This document shows positions 8,633 to 18,034 of a stretch of DNA of 38,913 bases, piece by piece; position 1 is the stretch's first letter; every line of letters starts with the position of its first letter. The stretch is taken from positions 1-38,913 of the forward strand of contig ONQV01000008.1 in the NCBI GenBank assembly GCA_900320065.1, in the 5' to 3' direction. This stretch comes from an uncultured Eubacteriales bacterium (GTDB taxonomy: Bacteria; Bacillota; Clostridia; Christensenellales; Borkfalkiaceae). Below the pieces are notes generated by a model, which had not been told where the DNA came from, ran no database searches, and saw nothing but the letters and a program-made list of their open reading frames with translations. Made by a program: the position numbers and the translations under genes.

Positions 8633-8943
8633 TCAAAATCGAAAACTATTATTCTTCTTACCCCGTAACCCTTTACTTTCAGAAAACTCTTCTATGTGTT
8701 TTTTCGCCGTCAGTCCACCGATGGAAAAATTATATACAGCAATTCCTACAGTTTCTTCATATAAACTGCCCTCACAAATATTCAAAACGGCCTCGGGACA
8801 CCCTACCACCATCATTGTTTTTATCCTAAAGTTCTCCGAAAGCAAGGCTGTTACCTATACAAACAATTAACCTAAAAATCTCACAAAGCCCGCCATATGT
8901 TACTAACTAACTTATCAAGCGATTTAAAACGTTGTTTGTTCAT
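8633..8943 (-). pseudogene. Decayed SGNH/GDSL esterase, paralogue of the gene at 13369
   Basis: From an ATG at 8943 the frames encode MNKQRFKSLDKLV, then after a shift TYGGLCEIFRLIVCIGNSL and FGEL followed by a stop. The open stretch 8845-8633 continues with VYNFSIGGLTAKKHIEEF. Each piece aligns in order with the intact esterase at 13369-14169 (GGFCGIFRKIACIGDSLS; VYNFSRGGMTAKEYIEDF). The nucleophile motif has changed from GDS to GNS, and the second half of the enzyme is missing. It is therefore a duplicated and degraded copy, lying between kdgK and the NagA-like gene. Confidence 0.75.
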
Positions 8944-9013
8944 ACAAAATCCTTAACATCCAGTATTGTATATTGAAAAATAAAATATAATATTAATTTG
9001 ATTTATATAACAA

Positions 9014-10036
9014 CTACCTTTGCACTCTGCCCGAAGCGTTGCCACCGGCGAGCGTTTCCACTTCTTTTACGGATACCATATTATAGTCCCCTTCGATAGA
9101 GTGCTTTAAACAACTTGCCGCTACCGCAAACTCTATCGCTTTTTGACTGTCGTAATTATTTATAAGTGAATATATTAGCCCCGCGCCGAAACTGTCGCCA
9201 CCGCCTACTCTGTCTACTATGTGCATTGCATATTTCTTTGAAAAGACCGCTTGCCCGTTGGTATATAGCATTGCCGACCAGTTGTTGTCGTTTGCGGATA
9301 TGCTTTCCCTTAACGTTATCGCTACTCCCTTGAAATTAAATCTATCGGTCAGTTTCTTCGCTACCGATATATATCCGTTTCTGTCGAGTTTTCCCGTGTT
9401 TATATCCGTGTTATCCGCTTCTATTCCGAATACGTCTTTCGCGTCTTCTTCGTTCGCTATACAATAATCTACATATTTACACAGTTCGCCCATTACAGAG
9501 TTTGCCTTTTCTTTGCTCCAAAGTTTCTTCCTGAAATTAAGGTCGCAAGATACCGTTATACCTTTCTCTTTGGCCGCCTTTACCGCTTTTAAGGTTATAT
9601 TTGCCATACTGTCGGACAGTGCCGGTGTTATACCCGTGAAGTGAAACCAAGTTGCACCCTTAAATATTTTATCCCACTCGAAATCTTCTTCATTTGCTAA
9701 CGCTATCGCTGAATACGCTCTGTCGTATATTACCTTACTCGGTCTTTGACTTGCGCCCTTCTCGCAGTAATATATTCCTACTCTATCCCCGCCCCTTGTT
9801 ATTAAACTCGTATCCACGCCGAATTTGCGTAAACTGTTTACCGCCGCTTGTCCTATCTCGTGTTCGGGTAACTTTGTTACGAAGGCTGTATCTACTCCGT
9901 AGTTTGCTAAACTCACCGCCACGTTCGCTTCCGCGCCGCCGAAGGTCGCTTCATATTTTTCGCTCTGTACAAACCTTAAATAATTCTCGGGTGCAAGCCT
10001 TAACATCAATTCTCCGAACGTTATTACTTTTGACAT
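9014..10036 (-). CDS. kdgK: 2-keto-3-deoxygluconate kinase (PfkB family)
   Basis: Phosphorylates 2-keto-3-deoxygluconate (KDG) to KDPG in the Entner-Doudoroff-like end of hexuronate breakdown; 340 residues, cytoplasmic. PfkB signatures: GGAEANVAVSLANYG near 33 and the C-terminal GGGDSFGAGLIYS at 278-290 with catalytic Asp281. It starts 1 base after the kdgA stop and is the last intact gene of the operon. PfkB kinases vary in substrate, but the kdgA-uxaC-uxaA-uxaB context makes KDG by far the best choice. Confidence 0.92.
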   Translation of the reverse strand: MSKVITFGELMLRLAPENYLRFVQSEKYEATFGGAEANVAVSLANYGVDTAFVTKLPEHEIGQAAVNSLRKFGVDTSLITRGGDRVGIYYCEKGASQRPSKVIYDRAYSAIALANEEDFEWDKIFKGATWFHFTGITPALSDSMANITLKAVKAAKEKGITVSCDLNFRKKLWSKEKANSVMGELCKYVDYCIANEEDAKDVFGIEADNTDINTGKLDRNGYISVAKKLTDRFNFKGVAITLRESISANDNNWSAMLYTNGQAVFSKKYAMHIVDRVGGGDSFGAGLIYSLINNYDSQKAIEFAVAASCLKHSIEGDYNMVSVKEVETLAGGNASGRVQR

Positions 10037-10037
10037 T

Positions 10038-10589
10038 TCAGTTTTCTCCTTTTGCTAAACTTTCTTTAACGAAACTGCTACCACCGACCGCGTATATTTT
10101 ATCCCACGCAAGATATTCGTCTATGTTACTGCTGTCAACCCCGCCCGTAGGTATAAACTTAACTTGCGGGAAAGGTGCGGATAAGGCTTTCATTGCCTTT
10201 AATCCCCCGTACACGTTCGACGGGAAAAACTTTACTACCGTAAGTCCTAATTCTATCGCTTTCATTATTTCCGTCGGTGTTACGCACCCCGGATAATACG
10301 ATATATTTTTATTTTTACATACTTTTGCTACGTCTTCGGATAGCCCGGGGGAAACTATGAATTTCGCCCCCGCGTTTATTGCCTTTATTGCTTGCGCTTT
10401 ATTTATTACAGTTCCCGCGCCTATATTCATTTCGGGAAACTCTTTTGTCGCAAGCGTTATAGCCTCTTCCGCGCAATCCGTTCTGAAACATATTTCCGCA
10501 CAGTTGATATTATTCTCTTTTAGTGCCGTCAGAACTTTCGTTCTCTCTTCTGCGCTTTTAAGCGTTACTACAGGTATTATTTTATCCAT
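10038..10589 (-). CDS. kdgA: KDPG/KHG aldolase
   Basis: Class I aldolase splitting 2-keto-3-deoxy-6-phosphogluconate into pyruvate and glyceraldehyde-3-phosphate. 183 residues, slightly short for a family of about 205. The Schiff-base lysine is in LTVVKFFPS (Lys120). Other conserved parts are AEICFRT (Glu32, Arg36), GAGTV at 58-61, IVSPG near 80 and PTGGV near 152. It lies between uxaC and kdgK with 1-base gaps on both sides, so it is tightly co-translated. Confidence 0.93.
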   Translation of the reverse strand: MDKIIPVVTLKSAEERTKVLTALKENNINCAEICFRTDCAEEAITLATKEFPEMNIGAGTVINKAQAIKAINAGAKFIVSPGLSEDVAKVCKNKNISYYPGCVTPTEIMKAIELGLTVVKFFPSNVYGGLKAMKALSAPFPQVKFIPTGGVDSSNIDEYLAWDKIYAVGGSSFVKESLAKGEN

Positions 10590-10590
10590 T

Positions 10591-11970
10591 TTATTTCACT
10601 CCGAAATATTTTATCGCGTTATTGTAACAAATATCTTTAATAACCTTGCCGACAAACCCTAAATCCGACGTCATTTCACCGTTTTCGATAAGTTCGCCAA
10701 AATAAGAACAGAGTATTCTTCTGAAATAGTGATGGCGGGGATAGGACAAAAACGAACGGCTGTCCGTAAGCATACCTATAAACGCGCCGATATGCCCCGT
10801 CGCGGTCAAGTCTTCCAGATGCTTGTACATACCGACTTTATTGTCTAAAAACCACCACGCTGGGCCGTATTGCAATTTTCCCTTCGCTTCCGCCGACTGA
10901 AAACTGCCGATTAAAGTCATTATTTCGGTATTCATTTTCGGGTTAAGGTTGAATACTATCGTTTTAGGCAACGCATTTTCGCTGTTTAATCTGTCGAAAA
11001 GCCTTGACATATATTTTATACTGTTATCTTCCGCTATGCTGTCGTACCCCGTGTCCAAGCCTAATTTGTTCAGCATAACGGTATTGTTGTTTCGCATCGC
11101 CCCGACGTGCAATTCCGTCGCGATACCGTATTTTGCGTATAACTTAAAAAGATAATAAGTAAGATAGCCTTTGAAAATCTCGCTTTCCGTTTCGTTCACG
11201 GTTTCGCCTTTTCTGCGTTTAATAAACACATTTTCGGCGTCCGCTTTTTGGGATACGGGATAAACCGCCTGTAAAGCGACATCCGCCGCCATGCATCCGA
11301 CCTTTATAAACTCTTTTAATCTTTCTTCGATTTTTTCTTCAAGTTCGGAAAGAGTTTTAACAATGCCTAACTTATCGACAAACTCATTATACTTTTCCGC
11401 TTCGATATTCATTATCTTATCCGCGCGGAAAGCGGGTATTACTTTAAATTTATATCCCTTTTTCGCTATCTCGGTAAAAGTAGTTAAATCGTCGAATATC
11501 TCGTTCGTGGTAAATACGTGCGTTACGTTGGATTTTTCTATTAAAGACTGCGGGGTTATATCGTTTATTCTTATGTACTCGTTGCACCAGTCCCAAATCT
11601 GTTCGGCGTTTTCTTCGTTTATCTCTAACTCGCAGTTGAAAAACTCTTTAAGTTCTACCTGCGACCAGTGATACAAGGGATTGCCGAACGCTGTGCCTAA
11701 AACTTTGCAATAGGTCAAAAATTTTTCCTTATTGCTTTTATTCCCCGTAATAAACTCTTCGTCTATACCGTAATTTCGCATTAAACGCCATTTATAATGG
11801 TCGCCCGACAGCCATATCTCGAATATATCGTTAAACTTTTTGTTCTCTAAAATCTGTTTTTCGGGTAAATGACAATGATAGTCTATTATAGGCATATCCT
11901 TGGCATAATCAAAATACAGTTTTTCCGCCGTCTTATTCTTTAACATAAAATTTTCTTTTATATAACTCAT
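10591..11970 (-). CDS. uxaC: Uronate isomerase
   Basis: Isomerises D-galacturonate to tagaturonate and D-glucuronate to fructuronate, the first cytoplasmic step of hexuronate use. 459 residues (E. coli UxaC is about 470). The metal motif DYHCHLPEKQI lies near residue 30. Other recognisable parts are ELHVGAMRNNNT near 290, VFNLNPKMN near 342, AWWFLDNKVGM near 375 and the C-terminal SYPRHHYFRRILCSYFGELI. Its ATG overlaps the uxaA stop (ATGA), with AGGAG upstream. Confidence 0.95.
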   Translation of the reverse strand: MSYIKENFMLKNKTAEKLYFDYAKDMPIIDYHCHLPEKQILENKKFNDIFEIWLSGDHYKWRLMRNYGIDEEFITGNKSNKEKFLTYCKVLGTAFGNPLYHWSQVELKEFFNCELEINEENAEQIWDWCNEYIRINDITPQSLIEKSNVTHVFTTNEIFDDLTTFTEIAKKGYKFKVIPAFRADKIMNIEAEKYNEFVDKLGIVKTLSELEEKIEERLKEFIKVGCMAADVALQAVYPVSQKADAENVFIKRRKGETVNETESEIFKGYLTYYLFKLYAKYGIATELHVGAMRNNNTVMLNKLGLDTGYDSIAEDNSIKYMSRLFDRLNSENALPKTIVFNLNPKMNTEIMTLIGSFQSAEAKGKLQYGPAWWFLDNKVGMYKHLEDLTATGHIGAFIGMLTDSRSFLSYPRHHYFRRILCSYFGELIENGEMTSDLGFVGKVIKDICYNNAIKYFGVK

Positions 11971-13367
11971 AATGTTACTCCTGTTTTATAAAACGCTATT
12001 TCCCTTATGTCTTCGCTCTTACACTTGTATTCGCCGCTTATCGTTTTAATCAGTAAATAGTAAAGCCCTTTTTCGTCCATTGAATAAGCATTGAAATCTA
12101 TCCAGTTGTTTTTAAAATCCGATAATCGTTCGTTCGACGCTATTTTCATAGTCGGTACGAAAGTAGAAAACGGCGTTCCCCTGCCCGTAGTAAACAATAC
12201 TATCTGACAGCCGCTTGCGGCAAGCGCCGTCGCGGCGATAAGATCGTTCCCCGGCGCGTCGAGTGCCGAAACACCCTGTTCTTTTACAAGTTCGCCGTAA
12301 TCTAAAACGTCCACTATCTTGGTGCTACCCGCTTTTTCTATACAACCTAATGATTTTTCTTCTAATGTGGTTATTCCGCCTTTTTTATTGCCTGGGCTTG
12401 GATTTTCATAGACGGGAAAGCCTTGACTTATATAGTAATTTTTGAAATCCACTATCATCTTTTTGTACTTTTCAAAGACTTCTCGCGTTTTACACTTATT
12501 CATTAAAAGTTGTTCCGCGCCGAACATTTCGGGAACTTCGGTAAGTATCGCGCTACCACCCGCAGAAACTATTTTATCGGATATTTTGCCGACGAGCGGA
12601 TTTGCGGTAAGCCCCGAATACCCGTCGCTGCCGCCGCACTTTAACCCTATACAGAGTTCTTTCATATTCACGGTTTCGCGCTTTAATTCTTTCGCTTTAT
12701 CCGAAAAATCTTTTAAGATACTAAGTCCGTATTCTATCTCGTCTTTTACGTCCTGACAATTGAAATATGCTATATTATCCCTACCGAACGGTTTTAAATA
12801 TTCCTTTATTCCGTCAAGAGAGTTGTTTTCGCAGCCCAAGCCTACGAAAAGCACGAAACTTGCGTTAGGATTAAGCGCGATAGCGCATAACAGTTTTTTG
12901 ATGTTCTCGTTGTCCTGCCCTAATTGACTGCACCCGAACTGATGCGTAAGCGCAAAAATACCGTCTATACTGCCCGCTATATACTTTTGCGAAAGCGTTT
13001 CAAGGCGGCGGCATACTTTATTCACGCAACCGACTGTCGGAATTATATATATGTCGTTTCTTATCCCCGCTCTGCCGATTTTGCGTTTATACCCTTGAAA
13101 CGTCGCTTTTACGACGTTAGTTTCGGTAAAGTCGGGGTTATACATATACTCGAACTTTTCATCCAGATGTGATTTTACGTTATGCGTATGTACCCATGCA
13201 CCCTTTTTAATATTCTCTGTGGCTTTGCCTATAATTTCTCCGTACTTTATAACGTATTCGCCCGCGGAAATGTCGCGCAAAGCAAACTTATGCCCCGCGG
13301 GGATTTGATTGTTTCCGTCTAAGCAAACGCCGACATTGTCCTTTTTATCGATAATTACGCTTTCCAT
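11967..13367 (-). CDS. uxaA: Altronate dehydratase
   Basis: Dehydrates D-altronate to 2-keto-3-deoxygluconate. From ATG 13367 it is 466 residues, near the usual length of about 490. A small N-terminal SAF-type domain (residues 1-80, with GHKFALRDI and GAWVHTHNVKS) is followed by the galactarate/altronate dehydratase domain with RNDIYIIPTVGCVN, LTHQFGCSQLG, GLKCGGSDGYSG and FTTGRGTPFSTFVP. The Cys residues in these loops fit iron binding. A longer frame begins at 13466 but overlaps the preceding esterase; MESVIIDKKDNVGVCLD at 13367, 1 base after the esterase stop, is the better start. Confidence 0.93.
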   Translation of the reverse strand: MESVIIDKKDNVGVCLDGNNQIPAGHKFALRDISAGEYVIKYGEIIGKATENIKKGAWVHTHNVKSHLDEKFEYMYNPDFTETNVVKATFQGYKRKIGRAGIRNDIYIIPTVGCVNKVCRRLETLSQKYIAGSIDGIFALTHQFGCSQLGQDNENIKKLLCAIALNPNASFVLFVGLGCENNSLDGIKEYLKPFGRDNIAYFNCQDVKDEIEYGLSILKDFSDKAKELKRETVNMKELCIGLKCGGSDGYSGLTANPLVGKISDKIVSAGGSAILTEVPEMFGAEQLLMNKCKTREVFEKYKKMIVDFKNYYISQGFPVYENPSPGNKKGGITTLEEKSLGCIEKAGSTKIVDVLDYGELVKEQGVSALDAPGNDLIAATALAASGCQIVLFTTGRGTPFSTFVPTMKIASNERLSDFKNNWIDFNAYSMDEKGLYYLLIKTISGEYKCKSEDIREIAFYKTGVTL

Positions 13368-13368
13368 T

Positions 13369-14169
13369 TTATTTTTCTTCGTCATTATGCAAATCTGTAC
13401 CGATAAATGCGACTTGCTTAAACTCTCCGAGATTGTGTCTAATGATATAATCAATATAGCTTTCAATCATTCTTGCAGTTATAATATATCCCGTCGGCGT
13501 CAAATGCCCCAAATAAAACCTGCTTCTGTATTCTGCATCTTGCAAAGGTGCGTACGTCCACATGTCTAACAAATACGTATTGTCGAATACTTTCGTCATA
13601 TTCTCTAACAAATCACGAACAAATTTCCGTTTCTCATCTTTTTCGTCGCCATGCCTAAGGGGAGAAACTAAGAATATCTTTGCCCGCGGCTGTATATGCT
13701 TTATGCGTTGAATAATCTGTGCATAATATCCAACAAATGTCTTTGCGTTATTGTTATAATCGTTTATATCGATATCCACAATCGAGCCGAACTCCAACTC
13801 GTTCTTTAAATGACAAGAAATATCATTAACGCCAAGTGCGATAATATATGCTTGACAAGCCTTGTTTCTATCCCAGTAGCCCATCTTATCCGCAAAATCT
13901 TCTATATACTCTTTTGCCGTCATCCCGCCGCGCGAAAAATTATATACTGTTGCGCCCGTACTTCTGGCTATATACTGTCCCCAGGAATACTCATAAAAAT
14001 CATGATAGCGTGTCGTACCATCCGATTTAGTTGATTCAAACTCGCCCGAAGATAAACTGTCCCCTATGCAAGCAATCTTGCGAAAAATCCCGCAAAATCC
14101 GCCATCGGTTACGATACGGTCGAGTGGTTTTTCGTTTTCGTTAAAATTTATATATTCGTAAATATTCAT
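13369..14169 (-). CDS. SGNH/GDSL-family esterase in the hexuronate operon
   Basis: Serine hydrolase of the SGNH fold, 266 residues from ATG 14169, which has AAGGAG 7 bases upstream. Block I is CIGDSLS (Ser38), block II VYNFSRGG, block III ALGVND, and the C-terminal His is in LGHLTPTGYI. No signal peptide is seen, so it probably acts in the cytoplasm. It sits between uxaB and uxaA with close spacing, so it should be co-expressed. Removal of acetyl or methyl groups from imported oligogalacturonides or uronates is a reasonable guess. A degraded paralogue lies at 8633-8943. Confidence 0.85.
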   Translation of the reverse strand: MNIYEYINFNENEKPLDRIVTDGGFCGIFRKIACIGDSLSSGEFESTKSDGTTRYHDFYEYSWGQYIARSTGATVYNFSRGGMTAKEYIEDFADKMGYWDRNKACQAYIIALGVNDISCHLKNELEFGSIVDIDINDYNNNAKTFVGYYAQIIQRIKHIQPRAKIFLVSPLRHGDEKDEKRKFVRDLLENMTKVFDNTYLLDMWTYAPLQDAEYRSRFYLGHLTPTGYIITARMIESYIDYIIRHNLGEFKQVAFIGTDLHNDEEK

Positions 14170-14177
14170 AATTCTCC

Positions 14178-15554
14178 TTATAGCAAACAAAGACCATCTT
14201 TGATTTTTTCTACATTTTCTTTGACTTTTTCCGCAAAACCTCTATAAGCCGTCAAATCTTCACCCCAGACTTTAACATCTTTCATAAACTCTATTACGCT
14301 ACCGCCGCTAACAAAATATTCGAGATACGGGATATCGTCTTTAAGTTCTATCGTTCTTGCGGGAAGTTTCACATAATATTTGCCGTCGTCTCCCTTTTTC
14401 ACGCTCTTATACGTCGCCATAAGATAGGAAAATCCGATTGTCAGATTGTGCGGTATCTTGCCGTACTTTTCGTAATAATCCTTAAAACTCGGCAAATCCC
14501 TTGCACGCCACTTGCTTATGCTGTTTAATGCGATACTCGTAAGTTGATGATTAAGGTACGGATTGAAAAAACGCTCTATTACGCTGTCCGAAAATTCGGT
14601 CGTCGCCTTAATATCGTCGGAAACGAAAGGTATTATCTCGTCTTTTAAAGTATCGTTTACGAATTTAAGCAGCGTTTCGTCTTTCATACAGTCGTACACC
14701 GTTTCTTTTCCGTACCAAAGCCCTGCGGGAACTAAATTCGTATGGCTTCCGTTAAGCACGCGTACTTTTCTCTTTTTATAGTATTTTATATCTTTTGTTA
14801 AAACTACGTCTATGCCGTGCCGCCCTTCCTTAATATACTCTTTTATATTGCCTTTATCTTCTACCGCCCAAAGCCCGAACGGCTCGCCTACCGACATAAG
14901 CGCGTCTCCTTTCCCGATTAAATCGGTCAAGTGTTTTTTAGTTTCTTCGTCACGCGGATATCCCGAAACTATTCTATCAACAAGCGTGTTGCAGAAATAG
15001 TTTTTATTCTCTACCCACGCTTTAAACTCTTTCGGCAAATTCCAGAGTTCTATATATTTAAGAACGCATTTATAGAGTTCGTCGGCGTTGTTGTCGATAA
15101 GTTCCACCGGCATCATATAAAGCCCGTCAAGCCCCGCGTTAAACCGTTCGTATAAAAATTTAGTAAGTTTTGCGGGGTATGTTATTCCCGCAAAGTCAGC
15201 TATATCGTCCTTTTCATTAAAACAAATACCCGCTTCGGTCGTGTTGGACACGACGACTTTAAGGCCTTTATCTTTTGCAAGCGCTACGTATTTATCATAT
15301 TCGTTAAAGGGATCGATGGCGTTTTTGACAGAATGTATTTCGTAAACGTCTTCGACTGCGTTGCCGTTTTTAACACCGCGCAAAACAATGTGGTAAATAT
15401 TGTTTTGTTTTTTAAACTTGTCTAAATTGCCGAAAGTGATGGGTTTGATAATATTTACTTCATACTCCCCGCCTTCTTTATTTAAGCAATCGAAATAATA
15501 GTCCGCAAACGTTCTTAAAAAATTGCCTTCGCCGTATTGAATTATTTTTATCAT
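14178..15554 (-). CDS. uxaB: Tagaturonate reductase (mannitol dehydrogenase family)
   Basis: Reduces tagaturonate to altronate with NADH. 458 residues, a typical UxaB length (fructuronate reductases are close relatives). An N-terminal dinucleotide fold starts with IQYGEGNFLRTFADYYFD. The family catalytic segment is visible at KRKVRVLNGSHTNLVP near 265-280, with the conserved Lys, Asn and His. The C-terminal half is helical. A neighbouring uxaA and no uxuA/uxuB support the galacturonate branch. AGGAG precedes the ATG. It is the first gene of the operon, divergent from the AraC-type regulator. Confidence 0.92.
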   Translation of the reverse strand: MIKIIQYGEGNFLRTFADYYFDCLNKEGGEYEVNIIKPITFGNLDKFKKQNNIYHIVLRGVKNGNAVEDVYEIHSVKNAIDPFNEYDKYVALAKDKGLKVVVSNTTEAGICFNEKDDIADFAGITYPAKLTKFLYERFNAGLDGLYMMPVELIDNNADELYKCVLKYIELWNLPKEFKAWVENKNYFCNTLVDRIVSGYPRDEETKKHLTDLIGKGDALMSVGEPFGLWAVEDKGNIKEYIKEGRHGIDVVLTKDIKYYKKRKVRVLNGSHTNLVPAGLWYGKETVYDCMKDETLLKFVNDTLKDEIIPFVSDDIKATTEFSDSVIERFFNPYLNHQLTSIALNSISKWRARDLPSFKDYYEKYGKIPHNLTIGFSYLMATYKSVKKGDDGKYYVKLPARTIELKDDIPYLEYFVSGGSVIEFMKDVKVWGEDLTAYRGFAEKVKENVEKIKDGLCLL

Positions 15555-15588
15555 ATAAAATCTCCTTGAATTTTGAATATTTTTAATA

Positions 15589-15635
15589 ATTATACCACCA
15601 AAGCCCTTGCAAAAAAATATATTTTAATTTATAAT
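15589..15635. promoter_or_regulatory. Divergent promoters between uxaB and the AraC-type regulator
   Basis: For the regulator (+): TTGCAA at 15607-15612, 17 bases, TATAAT at 15630-15635. For uxaB (-): TATAAT at 15594-15589 with only a poor -35 (TTTTTT at 15617-15612). The weak -35 and the overlap with the regulator's promoter suit activation of the hexuronate operon and autocontrol by the AraC-type protein; this is inference. Confidence 0.55.
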
Positions 15636-15669
15636 AATGTAAAATTCTATAAATCTTAAAGTGATAATT

Positions 15670-16467
15670 ATGTTTTTGGAAGTTGAAAAATCCGTCAAAG
15701 AAAAAGAGTGGGATATGACCGATCTTCACAGCCACTCTCACTACGAAATTTATTTTCTAATCTCGGGCACGAGAAATTTTTTTCTCGCCGATAAAATGTA
15801 CAAAATATCCGCGCCCTGTTTAATAGTTATTCCGCCTTACACCATGCACAAAACCGAAGGTTTTGCTTTTACAAGGATAAACATAAACGTTTCCGCATCA
15901 AGCCTTAATCCGTACCAGACTTTTGTACTGAAAGAGTTAAGCGGTAAAATAATTCCGCTACCGCAAAAAACCGCCGAAACGATATTCCCCCTTTTACAGC
16001 AAGCGTCGGATATTTACGCGGAGCAGGATAAATACACTGCCGAAAGACTTTTTTCACTGTTCGGTTATATAATTACGCTTCTTGAAAAAACGGATAAAAC
16101 CAAAACTTTCGAGCCGGTTAAAGGCAATACCGAAAAAGTTTCACCGCTCGCGCTTAAAATTATAGATTACGTGTCGGTGAACTTTACGGAAAACGTTTCT
16201 TTGAACGTGCTTTCCGAAAAGTTTTTCATTTCCAAAGCGACACTCTGCGACTGCTTCAAAAAAGCAATGAATTGCACGATAGGCGAATACGTTATGCGTC
16301 TTAAACTGAATAAAGCAAGGCAGTATCTTTCTTCGACAAAAAAAGGTGTGGAAGAAATATCCGCTTTATGCGGGTTTTCTTCCGCCGCCTATATGGGGCT
16401 GATATTTAAAAGCAAAGTAGGTTTATCCCCCTTGCAATACAGAAAATTACAGAGTTCTAAAAAATAA
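15670..16467 (+). CDS. AraC-family transcriptional regulator
   Basis: 265 residues from ATG 15670 (a GTG at 15661 is an alternative; AAGTGAT before the ATG may be the ribosome binding site). The N-terminal half is a cupin-like sensor domain starting near HSHSHYEIYFLISG, with PPYTMHK near 60. The C-terminal 100 residues hold two helix-turn-helix units: LNVLSEKFFISKATLCDCFK and, later, VEEISALCGFSSAAYMGLIF. It is transcribed divergently from uxaB, so it is probably the sugar-responsive activator of the hexuronate operon. The effector (a uronate or pathway intermediate) cannot be read from the sequence. Confidence 0.9.
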   Translation: MFLEVEKSVKEKEWDMTDLHSHSHYEIYFLISGTRNFFLADKMYKISAPCLIVIPPYTMHKTEGFAFTRININVSASSLNPYQTFVLKELSGKIIPLPQKTAETIFPLLQQASDIYAEQDKYTAERLFSLFGYIITLLEKTDKTKTFEPVKGNTEKVSPLALKIIDYVSVNFTENVSLNVLSEKFFISKATLCDCFKKAMNCTIGEYVMRLKLNKARQYLSSTKKGVEEISALCGFSSAAYMGLIFKSKVGLSPLQYRKLQSSKK

Positions 16468-16650
16468 AAATATTTTTTCCATCCGTTATTAATATTTTCT
16501 GAGAAAGATTACCTTTATTCCTAAAAGCGCCCATTTCTTTTTCATAAGTTTTTGTTTCCGCCTCGCTGTATGCAACCTGAAAATAATATTGCTTGGTATC
16601 TTTGGTCGCCAAAAAATCTATTCCTTTGGTAAATACCAAAGATTTCGTTA
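16457..16650 (-). pseudogene. C-terminal fragment of a second DUF4143-type ATPase
   Basis: The frame TKSLVFTKGIDFLATKDTKQ continues to YYFQVAYSEAETKTYEKEMG and NLSQKILITDGKN. This matches the nuclease-like C-terminal part of AAA/DUF4143 ATPases (GKEIDFVA, QVAY, L..I.D.Y.K.ILT). No ATPase domain precedes it; it lies directly downstream of the complete ATPase at 16671 and overlaps the end of the AraC-type gene. It is best read as the remnant of a related gene replaced or deleted by recombination. Confidence 0.65.
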
Positions 16651-16670
16651 ATCTTTTTCATACAAAATGT

Positions 16671-18002
16671 TTATAAAAATATAACGAAATAATGTGGCAA
16701 AGTTTCTTTTACCCCGACTTTTCCGTTTCTGCCACCGATAAGTTTATATGCAACGGACGGTGAAAAATCATTTATAAAATTATTAAGCGACACGGTTGCG
16801 GTATTACCCGCTTTTACTTCCACGGGAACAACTTCTCCGTTTTTTTCAATCAGAAATTCAAGTTCATGTTCGTTATCGGGTTTATAATAATAAATCGTAT
16901 ATCCGCGTTTTATTAAACACTCTGATATAATATTTTCATAAATCCCGCCGCGGGCATTACCCCTTATCGTATCGTTTAATATTGCAAGTTTAGTTTCAAA
17001 ACCGTACATACAACAAAGTAGTCCCGTATCGTTTATATAAAGTTTAAACTGATCTTCGTTTGCGTTTGCCATAAGTGGCAAGTACGGTTCGTGAATATTA
17101 TAACAAGCGTTTACTATTTCTGAATCTTTCAACCATTGAACGCTGCCTCCGTATTTTCTGCGCGTCTGTCCTTTTTCAACGGTGGAATATTGAAACTTCT
17201 TCAATTCCTTTGCAAGTTGTTTAGGAATAGCGTCGTAACACATACGGACAAATTGCTTTTCTTTTCCTTTCGCGTGCTTGCTTATATCGTCCCTATACTC
17301 TGCAAGTATATCGTTCTGAATTCTGTCTACACGATTAAAATCTTTATGCTTCGCAAAATCCGCCACAACTTCGGGCATTCCGCCAACGACCATAAATTCA
17401 CGGAAAAGCGATTCATATTTACTATGAATACTTTCGGGTATAGTTTCACCGGAAATATAATACGACCGTAAAACACTTATGGCATTATCGTCATATCCGT
17501 AAGCCCATAAAAACTCTTCAAAGTCAAGAGAAAACATAGTAATCTGCGATTCGTATCCAACGGGAACGGACTCTGGAATTTCAACGCTGTCGTCATCATC
17601 TTCGCCGTAAGTCAGTCCCATAAGAGAACCGGAAGATATTACGTCGAACCGCAAATCTTCGGCGAGGAACTTGATTGCTGTCCGTGCGTTACCGCAACGT
17701 TGAATTTCGTCAAGGAATATAAGAGTTTCACCCGCAATAAGGCTGAAATCACGAATATTAGCGGTTATTCTTTTAAGAACTTCTTCCGACGTCAGTTCTC
17801 CGTCGAATATCGATTTAAGCGCCGGCTGACGGAAAAAATCAATGCAAACAAACGATTTATATTCATTTCTACCGAATTCTTTTATAATAAAAGATTTGCC
17901 AACCTGACGCGCACCCTTAACTAAAAGACATTTTTTTATACCTTCCGTTTTTCGTTTATATTTCCAATCGAGTAATTTATCGTATATTTTTCGTTTAAGC
18001 AT
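16671..18002 (-). CDS. AAA-type ATPase with C-terminal DUF4143 domain
   Basis: 443 residues, full family length. Walker A is GARQVGKS at 30-37 and Walker B LIFLDEIQR at 94-102, followed by a sensor-like SSGSLMGL. The C-terminal domain carries LEFLIEKNGEVVPVEVKAG, a nuclease-like D/E-x-K core. The cellular role of this abundant family is poorly known; it is common on mobile and accessory DNA. It is a single gene at the right end of element A with AGGAGA before the ATG and a strong promoter flanked by repeats. No link to uronate metabolism is evident. Confidence 0.85.
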   Translation of the reverse strand: MLKRKIYDKLLDWKYKRKTEGIKKCLLVKGARQVGKSFIIKEFGRNEYKSFVCIDFFRQPALKSIFDGELTSEEVLKRITANIRDFSLIAGETLIFLDEIQRCGNARTAIKFLAEDLRFDVISSGSLMGLTYGEDDDDSVEIPESVPVGYESQITMFSLDFEEFLWAYGYDDNAISVLRSYYISGETIPESIHSKYESLFREFMVVGGMPEVVADFAKHKDFNRVDRIQNDILAEYRDDISKHAKGKEKQFVRMCYDAIPKQLAKELKKFQYSTVEKGQTRRKYGGSVQWLKDSEIVNACYNIHEPYLPLMANANEDQFKLYINDTGLLCCMYGFETKLAILNDTIRGNARGGIYENIISECLIKRGYTIYYYKPDNEHELEFLIEKNGEVVPVEVKAGNTATVSLNNFINDFSPSVAYKLIGGRNGKVGVKETLPHYFVIFL

Positions 18003-18034
18003 AATTATATTCTCCTACTATAACAATTTATTGT

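Noticed and set aside
13367..13466. Longer N-terminus for altronate dehydratase starting at 13466.
   Set aside because: The added 33 residues overlap the coding end of the esterase, do not resemble UxaA N-termini, and the start at 13367 gives the usual protein beginning.
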